Positions 41,401 to 60,879 are shown, counted from the first letter of the stretch. The stretch: DNA of 64,000 bases from Sinohyriopsis cumingii (GCA_028554795.2 CM068828.1:16109630-16173629); one strand, 5' to 3'. The notes: generated from the letters alone by a model not told the origin. Numbers and translations are program-made.

Positions 41401-41846
41401 AAAAAATCAAAGCGTATAGAGACACGTGACATCAATTATGCGTTCGTTCGAATTGTTTTCGACTGGTTTGGCATTAGAACTAGACAGAGTTCGTAAACAC
41501 TGTGACTAGATGTCAGTGCTTTCGTTGCGCTTCACTGTTATGACTGATACACTGGTTATCCCTGTTATTTTTAACGTAGCTGTAATTGTCAAGCAATTGC
41601 AAAACAAATTAAACGACTAAGCAATATTCTTCTCTGTGTTGCAAATGTTGTGTATTAGTTGTATACTAAACTTATTAAACGTTCAAGTTTTCTGAAAGAT
41701 GCTTTAAGCGTACTCGATTTATATCAACCTTGATGGGAATGTATCGGAGCAAAGTTTCATTTAAATGCAACTTGCGTCAGAACAGTGTGCAGGTTTCTCA
41801 TAGTTTAAAGTCAATTCTTCAAGTCCGTTTTCAAACAAATATGAAG

Positions 41847-41849
<3 letters not shown>

Positions 41850-41933
<84 letters not shown>
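41850..41933. repeat. (TA)n microsatellite
   Basis: About 80 bp of pure TA. Confidence 0.98.
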
Positions 41934-41935
<2 letters not shown>

Positions 41936-41939
41936 TCAC

Positions 41940-42660
41940 ACACAGTATTTATAATCAGTGCAAATAAAGAAGAGTCATCTAGTTCTATAAAGATATCAAA
42001 AATATTTGCTGAAACGAGTGAATAATAAGTGTTTCACCCACGAGATGAAAGATATCCATCATTCACTCGTAGCAATCGTGGCAAGCACATTTTCTATTTT
42101 GTACTTAAACGTAATGGTAAGGAAGATGTACTGTTTAACATACTGAAGTAACATATTGCTTAGTGGATCCCGAGCGATGTCATCGGTGTACCATTTATGA
42201 TTTCCTATGTTTTGTGATTATTCACACAAAATATAAACAATTTGATATTTCTCATTTCCAATTCAAAGTAAAAAAAAGCACATTAGGGGACAAATATAAT
42301 TCGAGTTTTGATGGATTTGAATTGGAGTCGTCTAAAATGGGAAACGTCCATCCTAACCACTCAGCCAAATAAGCATCTAAGAATTTATTTGAATTTCACG
42401 GTTATCTTGTTAACGTCGCGGAAGTGAAATTATTTCTCGTAGTTCGCTCATGTGAATTATCGCATTTTACTTGGATAATCCAGTAATCCACGGTATAGCA
42501 TAAGATACATAGTACGCTTTCTCTGTACATCATATATGTAAACACTTCCTACGAAAGTACCCTCTGGTCATGCGCTGTCAACTTTGATACTACTTATGCT
42601 ACACATTGTTGCCATGGTAAAAAGTTTATACTGAATTCATAATACTCTAAGCATCAGAAG
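41940..42660. other. No gene seen
   Basis: AT-rich with one 69-residue ORF at 42163-42372. No motif or splice context persuades me it is coding. Confidence 0.45.
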
Positions 42661-42679
42661 GCCTTTCTATTCAGTTTGC

Positions 42680-43705
42680 TTGACACGTGCATCAAGTTTG
42701 GTCGACATACTTAGAATGGCTTGACATGTGCATCAAGTTTGGTCGACATACTTAGAATGGCTTGACACGTGCATCAAATTTGGTTAACACACTTATAATG
42801 GCTTGACAGTGCATCAAGTTTGGTCGACATACCTAGAATGGCTTGACATGTGCATCAGGTTTGGTCGACATACTTAGAATGGCTTGACATGTGCATCAAG
42901 TTTGGTCGACATACTTAGAATGGCTTGACACGTGCATCAAATTTGGTTAACACACTTATAATGGCTTGACAGTGCATCAAGTTTGGTCGACATACCTAGA
43001 ATGGCTTGACATGTGCATCAGGTTTGGTCGACATACTTAGAATGGCTTGACATGTGCATCTAGTTTGGTCGACAAACCTATAATGGCATGACAGTGCATC
43101 AAGTTTGGTCGACATACTTAGAATGGCTTGACATGTGCATCAAGTTTGGTCGACGTACTTAGAATGGCTTGACAGTGCATCAGGTTTGATCGACATACTT
43201 AGAATGGCTTGATATGTGCATCAAGTTTGGTCGACATACCTATAATGGCATGACAGTGCATCAAGTTTCGTCGACATACTTATAATGGCTTGACATGTGC
43301 ATCAAGTTTGGTCGACGTACTTAGAATGGCTTGACAGTGCATCAAGTTTGATCGACATACTTAGAATGGCTTGACATGTGCATCAAGTTTGGTCGACATA
43401 CCTATAATGGTATGACAGTACATCAAGTTTGGTCGACATACCTAGAATGGCTTGACATGTGCATCACGTTTGGTCGACATACTTAGAATGGCTTGACATG
43501 TGCATCAAGTTGTGTCGACGTACTTATAATGGCTTGACAGTACCTCAAGTTTGGTCGACATACCTAGAATGGCTTGACATGTGCATCAAGTCTGGTCGAC
43601 ATACTTATAATGGCTTGACAGTGCATCAAGTTTGGTTGACATACCTAGAATGGTTTGACATGTGCATCAAGTTTGGTTGACATACCTAGAATGGCATGAC
43701 AGAGA
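42680..43705. repeat. 39/41-bp minisatellite with higher-order structure
   Basis: About 25 units of GGCTTGACATGTGCATCAAG, then TTTGGTCGACATACTTAGAAT. Some units lack 2 bp (GACAGTGCATC for GACATGTGCATC). A four-unit block with the variant AAATTTGGTTAACACAC at 42775 recurs 163 bp later. It is bounded on the right by GACAGACAGACAGA. Confidence 0.95.
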
Positions 43706-43914
43706 TGCTATGAAACAAAACTGTTTACGGACAGACAGACAGACAGATAGACATCATATCCTCCCATATTGCATACCTGAGGAGAGTAGTGTATAATTAC
43801 TCTAGAAAAAGTCGAATGATTATGAAACTAACACTTAAGCGAAAAACAAAAATTAAGATTCCCTGACAAGAAGAGCAACTAACTGACAACGCCTTCAATA
43901 CCTGTCCTTGCAGT

Positions 43915-44135
43915 TCCTTGGTAAGACAACCCTTATCATCAATAAGACATCCCTTATCAAAAGGCATCCCTTTTTATTAAAAAGGCATCCCTTATCAATA
44001 AGATATCCCGTATTATCAACAAGATATCCCTTATCAATAAGACAACCCTTATCATCAATAAGATATCACTTATTATCAATACAACATCCCTTAACAATAA
44101 GACAACCCTTCTCAATAAGACATCCCTTATTAGAA
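43915..44135. repeat. Short irregular repeat CCCTTATCAATAAGACAT
   Basis: About ten units of 17-22 bp. Each unit contains a small inverted repeat (CTTATCAATAAG) that could fold into a hairpin. Confidence 0.85.
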
Positions 44136-44144
44136 GACAGAGAA

Positions 44145-44225
44145 GCCGTTGCGGGATAACACATTCAAGTCAAGATCTTGAACTCCGTAGCGGGATAACA
44201 CATTCAAGTCAAGATCTTGAACTCG
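44145..44225. repeat. Two-copy perfect repeat of about 38 bp
   Basis: GCGGGATAACACATTCAAGT and the following CAAGATCTTGAACTC occur twice in tandem, so the duplication is recent. CAAGATCTTG is palindromic. Confidence 0.9.
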
Positions 44226-45428
44226 TTTCCACTGTATTTTCCGTTTTAATGATCTTTGCAAAATTTTGTATACAAGTAAAAACAAATTTAGTGTTTATTA
44301 TTAATTGATTTCATACATTTAAATATTGTGGCCTTTGAAATTGTTAGTCCTGAATCTTATACCGATTTTGTTGTGTGATATTTTGTAGTATGCTTAGACT
44401 TTTCGAGATTTTTTGCATTCGGTTTCACATCGACACATCATTTGGTGTTATTGTTTTTGTTATTTCGTAATGACACAACTTGTTATATCCAGTTGTATAT
44501 TTCGTTAAAATATCGTCTACAGAACAACAACATCTACTATCCTGCACTGAACCGTTCATCATGAACTTTGTTTCAACATGAGATGTTTTTCCCAGTAATC
44601 TTGGCCAGAGGTTTTTCGGTGCAAACAGTTCTAGTAAAACGGTAATAACTTGAAAGGTGATTCCAAAGACATACTTTAAATTTCTCACATAAGCTAATAA
44701 CTATTATGTGTGAGAAAAATTCAGCTGAATGCAAAGTTATGCATCTGAGTTCAAACAAGATTTAAAAAAAAGCAAATAAATAATACAAATGTAAAAATAT
44801 AAACAAGACGTCGATATTGGCAAATACTTAATAATAGTACGCTGGCTACAAAATGTGTTCTCATTTTTGATACGATTATCAAGCAGAATCGCCATTTTTT
44901 GAGGCAAAAAATCTATGTGTATTTGGTGTCCATGTGAAGTATTTGCTTTTTCTAGTTCATCACCATCCCCCCATAAATAAGTAAATAAATATTCAAAAAA
45001 AATGATAATCTGAGCCATCTGCTTGGCCTGCATGCAATTAAAATGAATTAAAATTAAGATTCGACCCTCATGATGACGATTATCAGTGTTGTTTCTCCTA
45101 TCAACACTTCGTTGAAAATTTCAGCGTTGTGCAGTACTCAGTCCAAAGTTTCCCGGGTAGTTACATCACTGGCTGAAATCGATAACATTACTGCGTTTCT
45201 GACATTGATCATTACCATATTGGCGTGCATGTGTGTAACGTTTACCCAAATGGAAAACAACATAGAACCAGATTAGTCGACACATTATGCATGTTTTGCA
45301 TACGCATTATGCCACCGGGTATGTGTTGACTTAATGATAAAGAAGCAGACACCAGTCATTTTCGGGTAACCTTGGCTTTCTTCCCCCGAAAACCTTGGAT
45401 AATAATAAGTTCATTCCTTCTAATTGAC
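44226..45428. other. No gene seen
   Basis: Several 60-98-residue ORFs on both strands, none with a recognisable domain. The 45070-45276 + strand ORF is the most protein-like (a hydrophobic TLIITILACMCVTF stretch near its end) but stands alone without splice or family support. Confidence 0.45.
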
Positions 45429-45632
45429 AACCGGTCCGGTGGCTTAATTGGTCAGAGTAAACGCCTCGGATGTGGGAGGTTGCGCGTTCGAACCGTGTTT
45501 GAGTCATACCAGAAACATATAAATGGAACTGGCAGCTGCCTCGCTTAGCGCTCGGCATTAAGAGGTTAGTGTTAGGACGCAAATTGTTAAAGCTACGTTA
45601 AAAATTAAAAAACAAAAAACAACACACAAACA
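45429..45632 (+). mobile_element. SINE family 2 with internal deletion
   Basis: tRNA-like head (CCGGTGGCTTAATTGGTCAG) and body start, then a jump from GTTAGTGTTAGGAC straight to TTGTTAAAGCTACGTTAAAA. About 120 bp of body, including TCAGGATAATGTGACTGGGT, is absent. Confidence 0.82.
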
Positions 45633-45699
45633 CCCTTCTAATGGACAAATTTAACATTTAGCTTAAGTTATCCTTGGAATCAAAGAGTAACATTTTTTC

Positions 45700-46300
45700 T
45701 TGTCATCGTACAGACAGGCGTTAAGTAATGATCTAACCTAAGTGTCGACTGAGCTATGATTGACAGCGTACATTGAAATGAACACTACATATAATGATCT
45801 AAGATTTCTTACATATGATTTGTATGACAACCTCTAATAATCATCACTGAATGTATCCATTCAACCACATACGGGGTGTTTGAACTCCGCCCAGATTATG
45901 GAAGATATTGTACGTCGTCAAGCTTGATGAGTTTTAACTTAAATTGCTCAGTGTCACTCTTTAAAAAAGAGTTATCATTATTTGCCAGTAAACATGTAAA
46001 TCATTCTCTTTTTGTCAGCCAAGGTCTTGCTAAACCTTCCAGAGACTATAGCAGAGTTTCAAGAATATGAATGGTAGACATAGAGATATGGATCTACATA
46101 ATTAAACCATGTCTACGTTTCAACATTTAACAGTTATCATAATGGATTATTTCAACTGGGAACGCCAAACGGGTGTGTTTCAGCGGTATTGTTTGGTGTT
46201 AAAGTCACTGGCAACGTTTCAAATTTGCAATAATGCCTTTGAAACAGATTACTCAACAATTTAGCTGCAAAAATGTTCAGCTCCGGATTTGTTTTTGTAA
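45700..46300. repeat. Duplicated block, diverged core copy
   Basis: ACAGACAGGCGTTAAGTAAT, GCTATGATTGACAGCGTACA, GAATGTATCCATTCAACC and AGTCACTGGCAACGTTTCAA align with the copies at 21.3 and 40.7 kb. Confidence 0.75.
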
Positions 46301-48730
46301 TTTGGAATAGGGTTCAAAAACTATTTAAAATGTATTCGTAGAATCGCCCTCACTGTTAATAACTGTTATAGAAAAGTCAAGAATCATATCTAAGGAAAAA
46401 TGAGAAGAATTTCCAATTTTCATTATTCTGATATCTAAGCGACATTGGATGAAATGAGCTCAAGAGTACAAAGCTGGAACTTATTCCTGCTACGTATCTC
46501 TCAGAAGAAAGCTAGCTCTGCATGGGAATCTTCACTCTCGTAGCTGCAGAAGTAAATCAATATTAAAATGAAGTGGATACATTTCATGATTTCTAATATT
46601 TTAAATTGTATAATAGCAAATTTGTAAAATAGTAATGCATACACCGTTAAGTATATTTCTTTCTTTTATTTTCAAATTTAGTTACAATTATGCAATTTCA
46701 AACCTACTTCGTGCGCAAACATTAACATTTATTTTCAAACGTTTTCTACTTCCGAAAATACATCGCATTTCTTATAGCGATAAAACAATAACTGTACACT
46801 CAAGTAGATTAAATAAATATAACTGTCTATTAACGGTCTATAATGCTAGAGTTATGGAACAACACATTTGTCCATGTACCATGCTCCATAATCTCATCGT
46901 TGAACCAAATACTAGGGTTGGAGAAAATAGGCATGTCAATGGGTCTGCCTAGAAGGTAGCTAATTTTACACACACACAAAAACTGTAAAAGACTAACACA
47001 TTTGAACTTTTTCCTGTCACTGAAAATACAAAATACATTACGACTAAAGCTCAAATAGTGCGAACCATTTATTCTCGACGAATACAGAATATCCAAGCGC
47101 AAGCAAGCGATATCCATTTATTACGTGTCGGTACAGCGTTGAGCCGCTATGATGTTTGAACGTTAATGAATGGATGCTAATTTCCAGAGAAATAAATTGA
47201 CCAAAAATGTCTTTCCTGGCAGATCCAAATAGTATGTGGTTCTTTGAATGATAAAACTATTAACTTTTGGTAACTATCTGAGAGCTGCCTGGCGTTTAAT
47301 CTCTTGATTTGATTTCTCTACGTCTTTATGGGAAATAAGCAATTTTCAATTTTCAGTTTCAAAAATGTGCAGTCTCGTTATGTGGTACTATAATAAAATA
47401 CAATTTGTTAAAATGTTCTCTGGTTTTCGTGCAAATGCTTCCTTCCATTAGTTTAGCGTGGGTGCTTGAAAGCCAGAACAATTCATATATGTTTAAAATA
47501 ATTTGTTGTACAAGGGTGTTTGCCGTACAAGGGTGTTTGTTGTACAACTCCAACAATGCTGAGAAAGTTAGCATACCTTTACGTGTCTTCTACTTGGATT
47601 CCCATTACTTCGATCACACGTGGGAAAACTATGTGCTTTCCGCAGCAAATAGCTGATAAAATGAGTGCTTTTTCTGCTGGGGAAATGTACTCGAGATAGC
47701 GCAAAAGACACTAACTTTGCCTTGTCCTTGAAGAACATCATCAAAATTTCAAATTTGTTTTTAATTTTAGGCAATATATTCTTAAAATGCATTTATGAAA
47801 ACATCAATAAACTATAACAAGAAAGTGTTATATACTTATTCAAAAACGAATAATTTACTTCTTAAGTACAGGAGATGAAAATTGACTGGCAGTAACTAGC
47901 ACTTTGCTACGAGATATGCACCAAAGTAAACCCTAGTTGTGTACTCTCAAACCCAACGCATTAGAAGTAAACCCTAGTTGTGTGCTCTCAAACCCAAATT
48001 CTACTCTCGTCATTCGGTTCTTAAAATAAAGAAGAAAAAAAGTAGTTAGTTTAAACCTCCTCTAGAATATAAACATTTGCTTTTCTATAACATGGATTAG
48101 CAATGAGGAAAGTCATAGGGTATATATTCAATAAATTTTCAACCCATTACAGTAACTCAAGAACGGAGCCTTAGACAAATAAAAACATTTGTGCAATTAT
48201 GTTTCTCGTTTTCATATAATGATGTAAGACTTTCTAAATAGAATTGTACGTTGACATTGTTACGTTAATACCGATGTTTTTGATGATTTGTATGAAAATA
48301 AGTCGACTATGCCCACTCTGCTCATCCTCCTACACTATTGCTTGAGGGAGTATTGTGTGTGAAATGGACTTGTGTATGGAGAGCTTACAAGTCCAGGATA
48401 GAGAAACGAAATAAACTTAAATTGCAAACTTCTGGATGAAATATATAAAAAAAAACATATCATAAAAAGTTTCAAAATTTGCTCTTAATAAAAGTTAAGG
48501 AAACAATGATCAAAAAGCATTTTTGCCTTCTGCATTACACTTGGGGTTAGAAGAGTTAACAACCCTTTTGCAGTTGAACCTTTGACCTCTGAAATTCAAA
48601 TGAATTCAACCTCTTGAAATTCAAGATACCAACGACCTCATATGAGTAATTGTGTCAGGTCTGATGTTCTTGTTTTTTAACATAGCGTTAGTTGCTATGT
48701 CGAGAATACTAAGTACAGCCCAGCTTTCAC
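46300..48730. other. No gene seen; two small repeats
   Basis: No supported exon. Contains GTACAAGGGTGTTTG twice at 47505-47545 and AAGTAAACCCTAGTTGTGTG twice at 47925-47990. Confidence 0.5.
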
Positions 48731-48779
48731 CACCCAATGGTACGGGGCTGTTGTTGTAGTTGTTGTAGTTGTTGTTTTT

Positions 48780-49000
48780 GTTGTTATGCGACTCCTATTG
48801 TAACATATGGACTAAAGCTCTTCATTTTTATACTCCTACAAAATGGGCCCTATGGGCGTGTGCACTTAATTTTTATACTAATTATTTCACGCTCCCTACC
48901 GAATGTACCATATGGGCTAAAGTTCACAATTTGTACACTACTTATGTTAAGACTACTATCGAAATGTTCCCCATGGGCTAAAGCTCTCAGTGGGTTTTCT
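48780..49000. repeat. Imperfect repeat of about 60 bp
   Basis: About four units with CCATATGGGCTAAAGCTC-like words and TATACTAATTATT-like words. The ORF over it is probably a by-product. Confidence 0.6.
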
Positions 49001-49433
49001 AATTATGCTACATTTTGTTTCCATGGTAATGTCATGATATTGAGTGCAAAACCTTCCGAATATCATAAAGAATGTATGCACAGGTTGCTTCACATGTATA
49101 GTTTAATTGAAATACCTTGAATAGCTCGAGAGTTATACATCAGAAATGCGATTCTTCATGGACAAAGAAACGAGGGAGTGGGGGATTGTGTCAATAACAA
49201 CGCTCTCCTGTATCACATACCGTGAACAGGATTGGTCAGTTAGTCTGCGAACAGTCGAATTGAGTATTAAATGGGCGAACAACATGAACCCTTGCCAGAA
49301 GTAAGTAATATATAAAACCGCAATAAAAGCAATTCTACTTTAATGTAACACCACAAAGAGTGCGTGTTTACACGTTGAGTACAACACTAATGATATGGCG
49401 GGGACAAATATACACCTATGGTTACAGACTTTT

Positions 49434-49748
49434 AGGGCACCGCGTCCGACTCGGATACGGGAGGTCGCGGGTAAGAACCCCGGCTGAGTCATACCAAAGA
49501 CTTACAAAAATGGTACTAACAGCTGCCTCGCTAGGCGCTCAGCATTTAAAGGTTAGTGTTAGGACTGGTCGGCCTGGTGTCAGGATAATGTGACTGGGTG
49601 GGACATCATTCTACATGTCTGCGGCATGATGCCCCAGTGCTAGACATCACTATAAACTGTCACACTGCAGACATCGTAGCGATATGACTGAAAAAATGTT
49701 AAAACTACGTTAAAAATCTAAATCACACACACACACACACACACACTT
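49434..49748 (+). mobile_element. SINE family 2, nearly complete copy
   Basis: Head CGCGTCCGACTCGGATACGG, full body with TCAGGATAATGTGACTGGGT, end TAAAACTACGTTAAAAATCT and a (CA)n tail at 49724-49746. With the 2301-2625 copy it defines the family consensus in this window. Confidence 0.92.
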
Positions 49749-49899
49749 TCAGAATTATCATCATAAAATGTTACCCAGTCAATAAATTTAGAGAAAACTG
49801 GATTGTTTGCTATAACATTTTATGTCCGCTTATAATTAATTATTGACATTGTATTTGTAGCCCTGACAATACCATAGTGATTCAAGCGGGGTACACGGC

Positions 49900-50935
49900 G
49901 ATTTATAGTATATTAGCCATAGTGATTGTAGCACAGAAGACAGTGATGTACAGTATATAAGTTGTAAGGACAGTAGAAGCGTAGACAGTGATTTACAGCA
50001 TATTGGTTGTAAGGACAGTAGAAAGGCAGACAGTGATGTACAGTAGATCAGTTGGAATGACAGTATCAAAACAAACAGTGATGTACAGTATATCGGCTGT
50101 AAGGACAGCAGCGAGACAGACGGTGCTTTACAATATTATAGTTGTAAGGACAGTAGCAAGACAGACAGTGATGTACAGTATATTGGCCTTAGTGACTGTA
50201 GCAGAGTATAAAGTGATGTACAATTTATTGATGGTAAAGACAGCAGCAAGACAGACAATGATGTACAGTATATTGGTTGTAAGGACAGTAGCATGAAAGA
50301 CAGTGATGTACAGTATTATATTGGTTGTAACGACAGTATCATGACAGTGAGTTACAGTACATTAGTTGTTAGGACTAGCAAGACAGACAGTGATGTACAG
50401 TATATTGGTTGTAAGAATAGTAGCAAGACAGACAGTAATGTACAGTATGTTGGTTGTAAAGACAGTAACAAGACTGACAGTGATGTACAGTATATTGTTT
50501 GTAAGGACAGTAGCAAGACTGACAGTGATGTACAGTGTATTGGTTGTAAGGACAGTAGCAAGACAGACATTAATGTACAGTATGTTGGTTTGTAAGGACA
50601 GTAGCAAGACATAGTGATGTACAGTATATTGGTTGTAAGGACAGTATCAAAACAGACAGTGATGTGGAGCATATTGGCTGTAAGGACAGTAGCAAGATAG
50701 ACAGTGATGTACAGTATATTGGTTGTAAGGGCAGTAGCAAGACAGACAGTAATGGACAGTAGGTTGGTTGTAAGGACAGTAGCAAGACAGTGATGTACAG
50801 TATATTGGCTGTAAGTAGCAAGACAGAGAGTGATGTACAGTATATTGGTTGTAAGGACAGAAGCAAGATAGACAGTAATGTACAGTATATTGGTTGTAAG
50901 GATATGAGCAAGACAGACAGTGATTTACAGTACAG
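49900..50935. repeat. 45-bp minisatellite, second array
   Basis: About 23 units of GACAGTGATGTACAGTATAT, then TGGTTGTAAGGACAGTAGCAAGACA. The + strand peptide DSDVQYIGCKDSSKT lines up with DSDLQYTRCNDISME from the array at 25.5-27.4 kb, with the same period and orientation, so the two arrays share an ancestral unit although they are 22 kb apart. Small deletions break the frame (for example at 50345 and 50610), so it is not coding. Confidence 0.93.
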
Positions 50936-51009
50936 CCGCCTCTAAAAAATCTACAAAGACTATGGTGTTTAAAGAAGCCTCAAACATTTTGACTCCGATA
51001 TTTCTTCTG

Positions 51010-51270
51010 GAGAATCAGTTTTCGTGTATTTCGTAGTGCAGATTCAGATTTCGTGTATTTCGTAGTGGGGTATCAGTTTTCATGTGTTTCGTAGTGGAGA
51101 TTCAGATTTCGTGTATTTCATAGTGGAGATTCAGATTTCGTGTATTTCGTAGTGGGGTATCAGTTTTCGTGTATTTCGTAGTGGAGATTCAGATTTCGTG
51201 TATTTCATAGTGGGGTATCAGTTTTTGGCGCATTTCATTGTGGGGTATCAGTTTTCGTGCATTTCGTAGT
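51010..51270. repeat. About 32-bp tandem repeat
   Basis: About eight units of TTTCGTGTATTTCGTAGTGG followed by AGATTCAGA or GGTATCAGT. Confidence 0.9.
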
Positions 51271-51870
51271 CTGTGCAAACTATGACTTTGAAGACCCGAA
51301 AACAACAACCATTGGGTAGACATGAAAATATTCCTTTTCCAAATAACAATGATTATTGTGTATAATTGATAACGTTCCTTTTCCAAAGAACACTCATCAT
51401 TGTTTAGAATTGACAACGTATCTTTTGAGATAGATTGATTCTCGGTATATGTCTGACGAATATTAATCAATTTCTTTACTGACCAAGAACTTGAAATATA
51501 TTATCAGAAAGATATTCGTTATATTCATGAATAGTTTGCGTGAGTTCTCTTGCGTGGTTTGATTTGCATGATACCTTGGTCAGAATGCTTGTTGTTTCCA
51601 AAAACTAACCAATAGCATGTAGGCACATTTTCACCGATCATCGCAATACAAAATTTTGCTGATGTTGATCCTAATTACAAATGAGTGGAAAACTTCCATT
51701 CGGTTTTATTCATTATAGTATTGTCTTCTTGGAAATCTCCGTGAGCTATGCAAACTTGTTACTTTTCTCAATTTATGGATACGTTTAAAAGCACCGTAAT
51801 GGAGTCTCTCTATACGAATAAATATTTGGTCTGAATAATTTTTATTTTACGGAAGAGCGAATAAGAATTA
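51270..51870. other. No gene seen
   Basis: AT-rich spacer. TTCCTTTTCCAAA occurs twice near 51333 and 51380. No recognisable coding exon. Confidence 0.45.
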
Positions 51871-52625
51871 CATGAAAACAGATGACACGTAAACCGATGA
51901 CGTGAAAACAAATGACATGACATGTAAACATATGACATATAATCATATGACATGCAGTCAGATGACATGTAAACATACGACATGTAAACAGAGGACATGT
52001 AAACAGAAGACATTACATGTAAACATATGATATGTAATCAGAAGACATGCAATCAGATGACATGTAAACAGATGACATGTAATCAGATGACATGCAATCA
52101 GATGACATGTAAACAGATGACACATAAATAGATGACATGACATGTAAACATATGAATGTAATCAGGTGACATGTAAACAGATAACATAAAATCAAACGAC
52201 ATGCAAACAGATGACATGCAATCAGATGACATGTAAACAGATGACATGCAATCAGATGACATGTAAACAGATGACACGTAAACAGATGACACGTAAACAG
52301 ATAATATGACATGCAAACATATGACATGTAATCAGATGACATATAAACAGATGACATGATATGTAAACATATGACATGTAATCAGATGACATAAACAGAT
52401 GACATGATATGTAAACATATGACATGTAATCAAATGACATGTAAACAGATGACACGTAAACAGATGATATGACATGTAAACATATGACATAAAATCAAAT
52501 GACATGTTAACAGATGACATGCAATCAGATGACATGTAAATAGATGACATGCAATCAGATGACGATGTAGTCAGATGACACATAAACAGATGACATGTAA
52601 TCAGATGACATGCAATCATATGTCG
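51870..52625. repeat. 15-bp satellite (GATGACATGTAAACA family)
   Basis: About 50 units alternating GATGACATGTAAACA and GATGACATGCAATCA, with irregular 5-bp extras (GACATGACATG) and TATGA variants. Several - strand ORFs up to 114 residues are by-products of the 15-bp period. Confidence 0.95.
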
Positions 52626-52629
52626 TTGT

Positions 52630-54090
52630 CAAGTTCGTGAATATGATGCTTTGTATGATATGTGGTCAGGATGAACTGTCTGGATAACATTTCTTATACT
52701 TGTCCGATTCAAAACCAAAATACCACCTGCATACAGAGACATGTTTATTTTAATCATCACATCACACATGTATAATTTTCATCCTAGTTCAAGTAGGACC
52801 AATTAATAATGAAATCTCCTTTCTCGTAGACTCCAAGTTATAATTATATATTCATATTGATATTATGGTCAATACTGCTAAATAGACTGCAAATTATAAA
52901 TATATACTTATAAAGTTTGGATTACTAGACCTTTAGACTTGTTTTCGGTTACCTTAGAAGCACCTACGCTATTCTAAATAATACTTGTTTCTAGTCCGTG
53001 TATTAATATAGCATGGGATATTGGGGCCAAACTGGCATTATTGATAACCCTAATACGTTTTAATAACATGATTATTTCTACATTGGATTGGGTCAAAATC
53101 CTAAAATGGTAACAATTTTCTTGGAACCCAAATAAAACTGTATTATAAATCCATTGTTCTACAATATCCGTATTTCCTTCAGATGCAAAGGAAAGAGGCT
53201 CACAAAATAAACAAAACACTTGCATGCTGTATTCGAGAACCCAGTATGACACAGGAATATGAGGCAGCCAATAATAGCCCCAAAAGGGGGAGACTATCCA
53301 AAATTGCAGAACGGTACAGATAACCACTTTGGATTCAGCTCTGATACCATGCAAATGCTTTCAGTACTTGTTTCAAGAGGCGGGCGTGGCAAAGGTCAAT
53401 AATCTTCAGGGAGGGACAAAGAAATGTTCCACTGAAATAAATTACTCATTATCAGTGGAATATACCATTGAAATTACTGCTCATTTTACATGGGAATGTA
53501 TCACTGAAATACGCTAATCGTTATACAAGGGAATGTATCACTGAAACACACTAATCGTTATACAAAGGAATGTACCAATGAAATACGCTAAACATTATAC
53601 AAAGAACGTACGATTGAAATCATAGATATGCATGACCATGTTATTCTTTGTTTGGATTCGGAAGGCCTCGACAAAATTGTGATTGTCCACGCATCCTGTA
53701 TGTTTTTTAATGAAAACGAAAACTTGTATATTTCTGAAGACAGGAAAAAATAGTAACCTGTCACAATTAAACCAAAGTATAAATAAGTATATTAACACCA
53801 ATACTTACGATGTAAGATGTGCTTATTCGAATAACTATATGCTTTATAGACAGAACGGAAGATTGTTTGAAACCTACATTTTTATAGCCCCACAATTCTT
53901 TAGTCTATTTTTAAACAAACTTTTTAAATGCATTATTCCATATTTTGCAGTGCATATGACGTGTATTGATTCATTTTAAGAGAACTAGCAATTGTGTTTT
54001 AATCATTATCTCTTTTTCGACGTACTACCTCAACATTCCAAGAAAAAGTTCCTTGATTTGCCGTTGTACAAATTAAGGCTCAACATTTGC
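52630..54090. other. No gene seen; one small repeat
   Basis: A repeat of about 36 bp, GGGAATGTATCACTGAAATA plus CGCTAATCGTTATACAA, recurs about five times at 53425-53610. ORFs of 98 and 126 residues lie here on opposite strands with no recognisable domain. Confidence 0.5.
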
Positions 54091-54180
54091 TTGGTAGTGA
54101 CCTTTAACTACGTGGTAGTGACCTTTAACCGAGTGGCAGTGACCTTTAACTGCATGACAGTGACCTTGAACCGCGTCATA
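54090..54180. repeat. 20-bp tandem repeat
   Basis: Four to five units of GTGGTAGTGACCTTTAACCG. Confidence 0.85.
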
Positions 54181-54224
54181 TTTGTCACGTAGAAGATAAA
54201 ATACCCAGCAGTGTTATGAATAGG

Positions 54225-54420
54225 GCTCGAGTTATGAAAATAATTTCACCATGATATTCACTGATGTCGAATGAAAGCAAAAATATTTTAGCATGAAATT
54301 TATTGATAATGTCGAATGAAAGAAACAAGATTTGAGCGTGAAATTCCTTGATAACACCAAATGAAAGAAACAATGATTTCATTGTGAAATTCCTTGATAA
54401 TGAGGAATGAAAAAAAGGAC
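54225..54420. repeat. Imperfect 50-60-bp repeat
   Basis: About four units with GTGAAATTCCTTGATAATGT and GAATGAAAGAAACAA words. Confidence 0.8.
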
Positions 54421-55106
54421 TTGCTGTTTTTACACACGCTATTTTGCGATAAATTTAAGAGAAGCCCGACATAAACAGAAATCAAGGGGGACAAATCTTG
54501 TGGGAAAATGTAATTAATTGTATTAAGTAATCATAAGTATATTTAAATGAGAGTATATTCGTGTTTTACTATTGGAATACATAGACCTTTTCCACGAACC
54601 TGTATCACATGGGTTCATATACCGATTTTTGGAAAGGTTATCTAAACAGCGATACTTCCTTGTCTGTCTATCAATGTTGAAACCTGTTTTAGATTGACGT
54701 ATAATAATTTTCTATGTAAGGAATACAACTAAATGGAACGAAATCAAACGCTGCACTATCAAATGCTCAAATTAGAACTTTCACGGGCTAAGGGAAATAT
54801 TTTTTTTCTAAGAAATCGCCAGTTCCCCTTGTTCACGAGAATCTCGCGTTAATGAGGTGTATAGGTAGATAAAGGTATAGTACGAGGTGTGTATTGTTTG
54901 TAAACAGTACTCAGGTCTCACCGTGCGGCAAACATCTATCCTGGGGCAGCTCCAGACGTCACCACAAGCGTGATAGTCTGGTAGGGCTCCATCGTCATTC
55001 TGGACAATCGAACCACGGGGGGAATTTGGCCAAATCCTGTATCCCATCTAGTTTTGCACTGAACTATTGTTGCAAGAGTTGCCTTCAAGGACCAAGGCTG
55101 GTAACG

Positions 55107-60873
<5,767 letters not shown>

Positions 60874-60879
60874 GTAAGC

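Noticed and set aside
45070..45276. Small membrane protein
   Set aside because: One hydrophobic run in an AT-rich 68-codon ORF is not enough, and no neighbour or splice support exists.
54894..55106. N-terminal extension of gene 2 from an upstream in-frame ATG
   Set aside because: It would put 71 residues without motif before a typical short cytoplasmic tail; 5' UTR is more likely, though not excluded.
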